This document shows positions 1-4,315 of a DNA stretch of 6,280 nucleotides, in pieces; the stretch's first letter is position 1, and every line of letters begins with the position of its first letter. A program made the translations under genes and the position numbers. Under the pieces are notes generated by a model. It was given only the letters and a program-made list of their open reading frames with translations. It had not been told where the DNA came from and ran no database searches. Where the stretch lies: assembly GCA_021785155.1 (NCBI GenBank), contig JAJYGE010000510.1:1-6280 (forward strand), in the 5' to 3' direction. This DNA comes from Planctomycetota bacterium (GTDB taxonomy: Bacteria > Planctomycetota > Phycisphaerae > WQYP01).

Positions 1-177
1 CGCCGCGTCTATATCTCGGCTGGACATGGTGATATCAAACGTAGGGCGGGTAATGACCGGCAGAGATGTTACCGTCGGTGGATAATCGCACTCATGCGAT
101 CGGCCCACGATGTTTGCACCTGCACCTAAGGCGCAGAGAATTTCCGTCCCGGCGGATAACAGCGAAACAATTTTCAT
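1..177 (-). CDS. BtuF-like cobalamin-binding protein, N-terminal 59 residues (runs off the window)
   Basis: The minus strand from 177 to the window edge is open for 59 codons and starts MKIVSLLSAGTEILCALGAG, followed by IVGRSHECDYPP, PVITRP and SSRDIDAA. This is the characteristic N-terminus of the periplasmic-binding-protein fold family that binds corrinoids (BtuF/COG0614 type): the 'RIVSLLPSATEI..ALG', 'GRSHECDYP' and 'SS.EID' signatures are all recognisable. Members bind vitamin B12, normally for delivery to a BtuCD importer. No signal peptide or lipobox precedes the domain, so this copy would be cytosolic if the start is right; signal-less versions are known in the family. The start ATG overlaps the gpsA stop (ATGA, 174-177) and a weak GGTGG lies 6 nt upstream inside gpsA, so it is probably translationally coupled to gpsA. 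The usual P of 'LLPSATE' is S-A-G-T-E here. The rest of the gene is outside the window. Confidence 0.82.
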   Translation of the reverse strand, partial: MKIVSLLSAGTEILCALGAGANIVGRSHECDYPPTVTSLPVITRPTFDITMSSRDIDAA

Positions 178-1223
178 GTGCAGCCACCAGAGGATGCCGC
201 CGGTGTACTTCCTGGCTGCAGTTCATCGCGTTGCCGGCGGCTCATGAGTTCAGCAATGCCTTCCGCAGGCTTTTTGCCTTCAAACAGTACGGCGTGAAGA
301 CAGCGGGTGATGGGCATGTCAACGTTGTATCTGCGGGCCAGCTCGACCACGCTTCGAGTGGTAGCGACACCTTCGGCAATGCCGGACAATTTTTCCATCG
401 CCGCCTGACATGAAAGGCCCTGCCCGATCCATTGACCAAAACTGCGATTGCGGCTGCCGGGGGAAAAGCAGGTTGTTGCCAGATCACCGAGTCCCGCCAG
501 GCCGCTGAAGGTCAGCGGTTTGGCTCCCATGGCCGCGCCGAGGCGGGAAATTTCCACCAGTCCGCGTGTCAACAGGGATGCTTTGGCATTCACCCCCGCA
601 TGGATTCCATCCAATATGCCCGCCGCCACCGCGATAATATTTTTCGTGGCACCGGCAAGCTCCACGCCGATAACATCATCATTGGTATAAATGCGAAGGT
701 TGGAGGTGCTTAACATTTTCTGGGTGCGTTGAGCCAGTGTCGGATCATGCGTTGCCGCGACGATGGTTGCAGGGTGGCCGGAGGCAATTTCGCCGGCGAT
801 GGCCGGACCGGCAATAGCGACCATTGGCCGCACGCCCAATATCTGTTCGACAATTTCCGTAGGTCGCAGCAGCGTGTTATTTTCAATTCCTTTCGCCAGA
901 CTGATCACTGGAATTCCGGCGGGGATATACGGTGCGAGCCGTTGGAGGGTGGCACGGATAAACTGCGTGGGCACAGCGCAGATAATGAATTGACAGTCGG
1001 AAAATGCGGTAAAATCATCCGATGTCAGTTGCAGTTGCCGCGGAATTGGAAAGCCCGGCAGGTAGGTCACGTTTTCGCGCCGGTTGGCCAACTCGGCAAT
1101 GTGTTCGGACCGGCGGCCCCAAAGCGTTGCGTGCAGGCCATTATGGGCGGCAATGGAACCGAACAATGTCCCCGTGGCTCCATCGCCGATGATCGTCATA
1201 CGTTGTGCCGCGGTTTGGGTCAT
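174..1223 (-). CDS. gpsA: NAD(P)H-dependent glycerol-3-phosphate dehydrogenase
   Basis: A 349-residue protein, slightly longer than the usual 325-340. GpsA reduces dihydroxyacetone phosphate to sn-glycerol-3-phosphate in the cytosol, the entry step of phospholipid synthesis. The N-terminal Rossmann fold shows the nucleotide loop IIGDGATGTLFG (11-22), then SLAKGIE (108-114) and GPAIAGE (139-145; the family usually has GPSFAxE). The C-terminal all-helical domain has VELAGATKNIIAVAAGI (187-203) with catalytic Lys194, GLAGLGDL (241-248), and SRNRSFG (257-263) whose Arg/Asn contact the substrate. The GxGxxG loop carries Asp14 where Ala is usual. The start at 1223 is preferred to Met9 because GGAG (minus strand, 1228-1231) sits 4 nt upstream. 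The last ~15 residues (PGSTPAASSGGCT) look like an unstructured tail. The stop overlaps the next gene by ATGA; 142 bp separate it from the gene upstream, so it probably has its own promoter. Confidence 0.95.
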   Translation of the reverse strand: MTQTAAQRMTIIGDGATGTLFGSIAAHNGLHATLWGRRSEHIAELANRRENVTYLPGFPIPRQLQLTSDDFTAFSDCQFIICAVPTQFIRATLQRLAPYIPAGIPVISLAKGIENNTLLRPTEIVEQILGVRPMVAIAGPAIAGEIASGHPATIVAATHDPTLAQRTQKMLSTSNLRIYTNDDVIGVELAGATKNIIAVAAGILDGIHAGVNAKASLLTRGLVEISRLGAAMGAKPLTFSGLAGLGDLATTCFSPGSRNRSFGQWIGQGLSCQAAMEKLSGIAEGVATTRSVVELARRYNVDMPITRCLHAVLFEGKKPAEGIAELMSRRQRDELQPGSTPAASSGGCT

Positions 1224-1227
1224 GCAA

Positions 1228-1231
1228 CTCC
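1228..1231 (-). promoter_or_regulatory. Shine-Dalgarno of gpsA
   Basis: GGAG on the minus strand, 4 nt before ATG 1223. It decides between this start and the internal Met9 start, which has no comparable site. Confidence 0.6.
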
Positions 1232-1247
1232 ACAGATATAACCAGCT

Positions 1248-1279
1248 ATTTTATTACCGCGCCGCAGGCGTCTTGGCAA
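1248..1279 (-). promoter_or_regulatory. Possible gpsA promoter overlapping a palindrome
   Basis: On the minus strand a TTGCCA (1274-1279, 5 of 6 to the sigma70 -35) lies 20 nt upstream of TAAAAT (1248-1253, 5 of 6 to the -10). A 17-nt spacing exists only with the poorer TAATAA (1251-1256). The spacer is therefore not ideal. The -35 lies in the middle of the 19-nt palindrome at 1267-1285. Weak call. Confidence 0.25.
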
Positions 1280-1285
1280 GACGCC
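1267..1285. repeat. Perfect 8-bp palindrome with 3-nt centre upstream of gpsA
   Basis: GGCGTCTT, three bases, AAGACGCC: a perfect dyad in the 142-bp gap between the cyclodeaminase gene (ends 1366) and gpsA (starts 1223). No T-run follows it on either strand, so it is not a textbook intrinsic terminator. Its position over a candidate -35 box makes an operator possible; a hairpin ending or protecting the upstream minus-strand transcript is the alternative. The rest of 1224-1365 shows no gene. Confidence 0.55.
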
Positions 1286-1365
1286 AATTAAGTATACAGA
1301 ACGACTGCTGCGGTGACGGTGCCATGAGATAATTAGTAAGCCGCCAAATTGAGCACTATTCCCGA

Positions 1366-2055
1366 TCAGGCGCTGTAAACTGGCGCAGCGGCGAAAAATG
1401 ACGTGGATAATTGCTTTAGAAGATTTTCCGATATAAGACTGTACCGGCGGCGCGATTCTTTGCGCAGGTCGATAAGGGACAACGCGATAGCCTTGGCGGC
1501 TGGAGGATTTTCCAGCAGTGGGAGATTTACCAGAACGTTGAGTTCTGCGGATTCCAATGCCGCCATGGCCGTTGCGGCGGCCACGCCCAAATCAGAAATC
1601 AGCATTCGATTGACTTTATCCTGCAGAAATTCCGCGGCCTCGATAATATTGGCCGCGGTGGCCGCCACCGCCTGCGGTATTCGAATCGCCGCCGCGACAA
1701 CCGCCGGATAAGCCGCGTCGGCATGGCGCTGCAAAACGGGGATTTTCATAAACGGATTTAATGCCTCATACGCCGCCTTATCTTCCTGCATAAGCTCGCG
1801 CAGTACTTCACCGGCTCGCGTTAACCGCGTATCGTAATCGGTAAGAATGGCTTCAAGTGCGACAAATCGGGGCTTACCACGGGTGTAGCCGATGACCATT
1901 TGCAATTGCGCCGCTGCCAAAGCTGCAACTAATGCGGTCATAGATCCGCCGCCCGGTGCTGGCGTGCGTGCGGCAAGTGCCGCGAGAAATTCCCGCACTG
2001 ACAATTCTGCCAGCGCGGAGGGTGCCTGTGCAATTGTTGTTTCAGATTGAGGCAT
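1366..2055 (-). CDS. Cyclodeaminase/cyclohydrolase-family protein (FTCD C-terminal domain type)
   Basis: A 229-residue, alanine-rich, largely helical protein of the FTCD_C family. Known members are the cyclodeaminase half of formiminotransferase-cyclodeaminase (5-formimino-THF to 5,10-methenyl-THF plus ammonia) and stand-alone FchA-type methenyl-THF cyclohydrolases. The family hallmarks are present: SVREFLAALAARTPAPGGGS (19-38), whose PAPGGGS loop helps form the folate site; the EDKAAYEAL segment (91-99); and SDLGVAAATAMAALESAEL leading into NVLVNL (154-178). Size fits a stand-alone domain. No formiminotransferase domain and no histidine-degradation gene is nearby, so a C1-folate role is likely but the exact reaction cannot be chosen. 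AAAGGA at 2064-2069 is 8 nt before the ATG. An inverted repeat whose near arm covers this ribosome-binding site (2065-2103) may control it. The gene lies in the same direction as the upstream cupin but 171 bp away. Confidence 0.88.
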   Translation of the reverse strand: MPQSETTIAQAPSALAELSVREFLAALAARTPAPGGGSMTALVAALAAAQLQMVIGYTRGKPRFVALEAILTDYDTRLTRAGEVLRELMQEDKAAYEALNPFMKIPVLQRHADAAYPAVVAAAIRIPQAVAATAANIIEAAEFLQDKVNRMLISDLGVAAATAMAALESAELNVLVNLPLLENPPAAKAIALSLIDLRKESRRRYSLISENLLKQLSTSFFAAAPVYSA

Positions 2056-2064
2056 GTTGGATAT

Positions 2065-2103
2065 CCTTTACCGAACGATTATTTATTTGCATCATGGTAA
2101 AGG
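2065..2103 (-). promoter_or_regulatory. Inverted repeat overlapping the ribosome-binding site of the cyclodeaminase gene
   Basis: CCTTTACC (2065-2072) and GGTAAAGG (2096-2103) are perfect 8-bp inverted arms 23 bp apart. In a minus-strand transcript that begins upstream, the distal arm would pair with GGUAAAGG, which contains most of the AAAGGA Shine-Dalgarno, and so would hide it in a stem with an A/U-rich 23-nt loop. If transcription instead starts at the promoter proposed between the arms, the repeat would be a pair of operator half-sites flanking it. Confidence 0.4.
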
Positions 2104-2107
2104 TCTA
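2078..2107 (-). promoter_or_regulatory. Candidate promoter of the cyclodeaminase gene
   Basis: On the minus strand TAGACC (2102-2107, 4 of 6 to the -35) and AATAAT (2078-2083, 5 of 6 to the -10) are 18 bp apart. Transcription would begin roughly 15-20 nt upstream of the ATG at 2055, giving a very short leader. The elements sit inside the inverted repeat 2065-2103. Confidence 0.35.
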
Positions 2108-2226
2108 TGCCCAAAATAGCTACGCCAGGTATTTGCCGGGATGTAAAGTCAAATTGGGGCAGCTTTCCAGGTCGAAAAACGTGAGGGGTTGCTGCCATAG
2201 AAGCATTAAAACGCGCGGGCTTGCCA

Positions 2227-2634
2227 TCACAGCATACCGGCGAACATTTCTTCAGTGGCAATCACCGGTGGGCCGCTGGTAAACAGGCCGTCCACAAAAA
2301 CAATTTCCGGATTGGCTTTGGGCAGGAACGAAAGCAATCGGACATGACCGATGCCGGTATTGTAAAAGCAGTGCGGCGTACCGGCCGGGATTGTTAACGT
2401 CGTGCCTGCAAAAACGGGCCGTGGTTCCTGGCCAACAAAAAGTGTCCCCTCCCCTTCGAGAAACACCAAAACCTCGTCGCAATCATGGTAATGCGGCGGG
2501 CAGTGCCCACAGGCTTCATAATGTTCTTCAATAACGGTGCAGTTGTTGCAGCCGCTCTCCGGAGAGCCCAGCAGGCGAATTTTTCCGAGTCGCTGCTTTT
2601 GTTCCAGTTGCGTAAAGTGTTCTTGCGTTTCCAT
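2227..2634 (-). CDS. Small single-domain cupin protein with two CxxC pairs
   Basis: A 135-residue protein with one complete cupin beta-barrel. Motif 1 is CPPHYHDCDEVLVFLEGEG (45-63), giving metal ligands His48, His50 and Glu54. Motif 2 is GTTLTIPAGTPHCFYN (77-92), an exact match to G(X)5PXG(X)2H(X)3N with the fourth ligand His88. A mononuclear metal site is therefore expected. Small cupins range from isomerases and dioxygenases to sugar-binding and sensor proteins, so the substrate cannot be named. Unusual are two CxxC pairs just before and at the barrel entrance (Cys29/32 and Cys42/45) plus Cys52 and Cys89. The start at 2634 is chosen because GGAGGT lies 6 nt upstream; the open frame continues to an ATG at 2787, but that stretch is non-coding in character and includes a structured repeat. 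It is divergent from folP and lies upstream of the folate-linked cyclodeaminase gene, so a link to C1 or pterin metabolism is possible but unproven. Confidence 0.85.
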   Translation of the reverse strand: METQEHFTQLEQKQRLGKIRLLGSPESGCNNCTVIEEHYEACGHCPPHYHDCDEVLVFLEGEGTLFVGQEPRPVFAGTTLTIPAGTPHCFYNTGIGHVRLLSFLPKANPEIVFVDGLFTSGPPVIATEEMFAGML

Positions 2635-2640
2635 AAAAAA

Positions 2641-2646
2641 ACCTCC
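2641..2646 (-). promoter_or_regulatory. Strong Shine-Dalgarno of the cupin gene
   Basis: GGAGGT on the minus strand followed by a run of six T and ATG 2634. This is the best ribosome-binding site in the window, and it rules for the short start over the 51-codon longer frame beginning at 2787. Confidence 0.8.
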
Positions 2647-2681
2647 ATCAATAAAAGACGATTCCAACAATATTTTTAACC

Positions 2682-2740
2682 AGCCCGGAACGGTACAAAC
2701 TATCAGGGAATCCTGTTTGATAAGATTCCCCGAACGGGCT
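2682..2740 (-). ncRNA. Nested stem-loop with possible pseudoknot in the cupin leader
   Basis: Two nested perfect inverted repeats lie about 50-110 nt upstream of the cupin start. The outer stem pairs AGCCCG (2682-2687) with CGGGCT (2735-2740). The inner stem pairs GGGAATC (2706-2712) with GATTCCC (2724-2730) and has an 11-nt loop. Read as minus-strand RNA, the loop holds CAAAC (opposite 2715-2719), which can pair with GUUUG (opposite 2696-2700) downstream of the inner stem, an H-type pseudoknot inside the closing stem. This layout resembles small cis-regulatory RNAs, but I cannot match it to a known riboswitch class. A DNA-level operator is an alternative. A candidate -10 (TAGAAT, minus strand, 2786-2791) would place the element in the transcript, but its -35 is poor. 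Confidence 0.35.
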
Positions 2741-2798
2741 AATGTATTCTTCGGCATAAAGGCGTCGTGAGTTGACCTTAAATTCATTCTAAATGGTT

Positions 2799-2850
2799 AT
2801 CGGATGCCACAGCGCGAATCTGCGAATAACATCTGCGAATATCATCCGAT
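2799..2850. promoter_or_regulatory. Inverted repeat framing the folP upstream region
   Basis: ATCGGATG (2799-2806) and CATCCGAT (2843-2850) form a perfect 8-bp inverted repeat with 36 bp between the arms. The right arm overlaps the last base of the second 13-bp direct repeat and the first bases of the proposed folP -35. The arrangement suggests protein binding, possibly affecting both folP and the divergent cupin. Confidence 0.45.
2818..2843. repeat. 13-bp tandem direct repeat upstream of folP
   Basis: ATCTGCGAATAAC (2818-2830) is followed directly by ATCTGCGAATATC (2831-2843), 12 of 13 positions identical. It lies between the arms of the 2799-2850 inverted repeat and just upstream of the folP -35 box. 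Iterons of this kind are typical of regulator binding sites. Confidence 0.6.
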
Positions 2851-2878
2851 GACAAAAGGTCGCATCGCGCGTTACAAT
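2849..2878 (+). promoter_or_regulatory. Predicted sigma70-type promoter of folP
   Basis: ATGACA (2849-2854, 5 of 6) and TACAAT (2873-2878, 5 of 6) are separated by 18 bp. Transcription would start near 2885, giving a leader of about 50 nt to ATG 2935. This is the best promoter-like match noticed in the window. Confidence 0.55.
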
Positions 2879-2924
2879 GAATTCGCTTTAGATGCATTTC
2901 ACAATGGCGAAGTCTGGTGGAAAC

Positions 2925-2928
2925 GGAG
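2925..2928 (+). promoter_or_regulatory. Shine-Dalgarno of folP
   Basis: GGAG 6 nt before ATG 2935. It supports this start over the upstream in-frame GTG at 2917, which has no clear site. Confidence 0.6.
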
Positions 2929-2934
2929 ACGGTT

Positions 2935-3810
2935 ATGACAGGGTATGTCCAAATAATGCGGCCAACGATTATGGGTGTGGTCAACGTGACTCCGGACAGC
3001 TTCAGCGATGGCGGACGATTTTCCACCGCCGCGGGGATTGATCATCAGGCCTGCATTGAGCAAGCCATTGAATTGGCGCGGCAGGGAGCAAGGATATTGG
3101 ATATCGGCGGTGAAGCATCCTCTTTTCATCGGCCCGGAGTACTGCCCGTGCCGGCGGATCAGCAGATTCATCGGGTCGTACCGGTGATTAACGGATTGAG
3201 AAAACGCATTCGTGAACCCTCGGAAATTGATCCCGCGACGATTATCAGTGTCGATACGCGTTGCAGTGCGGTTGCGGAAGCCGCGATTTCCGCCGGTGCC
3301 AGCATGGTTAATGATACCTCGGCGGGTGAGCATGATCCGGAAATGTTTCGTATTGTCGCGGAGCAAGGATGCTTTATGGTGTTAATGCACATGTGGGTGG
3401 AAAGTCCCCAACATCCTCCATTGGTGCGGAAAAATGTGTGCGACGATGTATTCGGGTATCTGCGGCAACGCGCCCGAATGGCCATGGCAAAAGGTATTGC
3501 CCAGGATCGGATTCTGCTTGATCCGGGAATAGGTTTTGGCAAAGCGATGGAAGATAATTGGCGTTTAATTGCCAATATTGGCCAGTTGGTAGCAGAGGGC
3601 TTTCCAGTGGTACTCGGGGCCTCGCGGAAGAGATTTTTATCAACCGCCATCGCGGATTTATCGCTTGGCGAGTGGGATCAAAGGGATATGGCCACTGCGT
3701 TGGTGACCGCCCTGGCCGCGCAGCGCGGTGTGCTGGTGCATCGGGTGCATCATGTGCAATTGGCGGCCATGGCGTTGGCGGTCAATGCGCATTTCCCTCG
3801 CGTGGATTAA
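2935..3810 (+). CDS. folP: Dihydropteroate synthase
   Basis: A 291-residue TIM-barrel enzyme that joins 6-hydroxymethyl-7,8-dihydropterin pyrophosphate to p-aminobenzoate, making 7,8-dihydropteroate in de novo folate synthesis. Hallmarks in order: IMGVVNVTPDSFSDGG (12-27); DIGGEASSFHRPG (56-68); ISVDT (104-108) with Asp107; NDTSAG (126-131) with Asn126; MHMW (151-154); LDPGIGFGK (195-203) with Asp196; GASRKRFL (228-235) with Lys232; RDMATA (250-255); and HRVHHV (269-274) with Arg270 and His272. The core pterin and phosphate ligands are all present. Departures from the usual pattern are a three-residue insertion in loop 2 (normally DIGGESTRPG), MHMWVESPQ instead of MHMQGxPxxMQ, and RVHHV instead of RVHDV. 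It has its own promoter and is divergent from the cupin. GTG 2917 is an alternative start adding six residues. Confidence 0.95.
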   Translation: MTGYVQIMRPTIMGVVNVTPDSFSDGGRFSTAAGIDHQACIEQAIELARQGARILDIGGEASSFHRPGVLPVPADQQIHRVVPVINGLRKRIREPSEIDPATIISVDTRCSAVAEAAISAGASMVNDTSAGEHDPEMFRIVAEQGCFMVLMHMWVESPQHPPLVRKNVCDDVFGYLRQRARMAMAKGIAQDRILLDPGIGFGKAMEDNWRLIANIGQLVAEGFPVVLGASRKRFLSTAIADLSLGEWDQRDMATALVTALAAQRGVLVHRVHHVQLAAMALAVNAHFPRVD

Positions 3811-3829
3811 ATAACATCTTCTCCGGCGC

Positions 3830-3858
3830 TTGGCTGGTTGGCCGATTGTGTGGATAAT
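3830..3858 (+). promoter_or_regulatory. Candidate promoter of the DUF5615-kinase pair
   Basis: TTGGCT (3830-3835, 4 of 6) and GATAAT (3853-3858, 5 of 6) are 17 bp apart, just after folP. This would make the two downstream genes a separate unit with a leader of about 80 nt. Confidence 0.35.
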
Positions 3859-3912
3859 CCCCGGACGAGATTGGTCCTGGCGCGTTGGGGCACCGGGGAA
3901 TCTCTATTTTTT
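3859..3912 (+). terminator. Weak terminator-like hairpin after folP
   Basis: CCCCGG (3859-3864) can pair with CCGGGG (3893-3898), and a run of six T follows at 3907-3912. The loop is long (28 nt) and 8 nt separate stem and T-run, so this is a poor intrinsic terminator; it would also lie downstream of the proposed promoter at 3830-3858. Otherwise 3811-3943 holds no recognisable gene. Confidence 0.15.
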
Positions 3913-3943
3913 CGAGGCGCGGTGTCGCGGACGGGATTATTGA

Positions 3944-4306
3944 ATGCAGTTTTTAGTTCATGGCGGTTTGGCGGCGGATGCGGTTGCGGCGATGGTACGG
4001 CAGGGGCATCGCGTGCACCAGCTTGCAGAGATTGCGGGGGAAACCTCCGCACCGAGTTCGCCGGAAGAATTGTTACGCGAATTGGCTCACCGGCAGTGGT
4101 GCCTTTTGACGGCAGATCGGGATTTTGTACATCAGGTTTATGATCAAGGCCTGAAATTTAATCTCTGTATGGTGCTGCTGATTGCTCAACCGGATCAACA
4201 CGGCACGGCGGTGGACCGCCTTTTTGAACGCTACAAACGACTCTCGCCCAAACGGCTTTACACCGTTACGCCCGGACGTGTGAAGGTACGGCAATTGCCC
4301 GGCTGA
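3944..4306 (+). CDS. DUF5615-type PIN-like protein
   Basis: A 120-residue protein with the outline of the DUF5615 PIN-like family: strand 1 FLVHGGL (3-9), a helix ending in RQGHRVHQL (19-27), PEELLRELAHRQWCLLTADRDF (40-61), a hydrophobic strand MVLLIA (76-81), and a C-terminal TPGRVKVRQLPG (109-120). The family is thought to be nuclease-like, often on toxin-antitoxin-type loci. The TADRDF motif is intact, with Asp58 and Asp60. The first acidic residue (usually DEN after strand 1) is replaced by HGG at 6-8, and the Asp usually opening the 'DEEIL' helix is Pro40 in PEELL, so the classic acidic site is incomplete and nuclease activity is doubtful. An in-frame TGA directly precedes ATG 3944, fixing the start; the ribosome-binding site is weak. 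No antitoxin is visible. The next gene begins 9 bp later, so the two are probably one operon. Confidence 0.72.
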   Translation: MQFLVHGGLAADAVAAMVRQGHRVHQLAEIAGETSAPSSPEELLRELAHRQWCLLTADRDFVHQVYDQGLKFNLCMVLLIAQPDQHGTAVDRLFERYKRLSPKRLYTVTPGRVKVRQLPG

Positions 4307-4315
4307 TAAAACAAT

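Larger units (their letters stand above)
2056..2226. other. Intergenic region between cupin and cyclodeaminase genes
   Basis: 171 bp with no convincing gene. A 39-codon open frame on the minus strand (2079-2198) has no ribosome-binding site and no recognisable domain. No stem with a T-run is seen after the cupin stop, so read-through from the cupin into the cyclodeaminase gene is possible. Confidence 0.5.

Noticed and set aside
729..1241. A 170-codon plus-strand open frame opposite gpsA
   Set aside because: Low-complexity antisense shadow of a clearly conserved gene, with no recognisable motif or ribosome-binding site.
2079..2198. A 39-codon minus-strand small gene between cupin and cyclodeaminase
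   Set aside because: No ribosome-binding site, no recognisable sequence, and it overlaps the proposed promoter and inverted repeat.
2682..2740. THF, ZTP (pfl) or fluoride riboswitch in the cupin leader
   Set aside because: The conserved core nucleotides of these classes, as I know them, are not present; only stem architecture is suggestive.
2635..2787. A 51-codon N-terminal extension of the cupin starting at 2787
   Set aside because: The strong GGAGGT site precedes ATG 2634, the extension has no domain character, and it would run through the nested inverted repeats.
2917..2934. GTG start for folP at 2917
   Set aside because: No Shine-Dalgarno at a good distance, while ATG 2935 has GGAG 6 nt upstream and family length is satisfied.
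2899..3366. A 155-codon minus-strand open frame opposite folP
   Set aside because: Antisense shadow; covers the DHPS signature region and has no domain of its own.
3838..4143. A plus-strand open frame overlapping the start of the DUF5615 gene
   Set aside because: It runs out of frame through the DUF5615 coding region, is Gly/Arg/Cys-rich and starts at TTG without a ribosome-binding site; not an antitoxin I can support.
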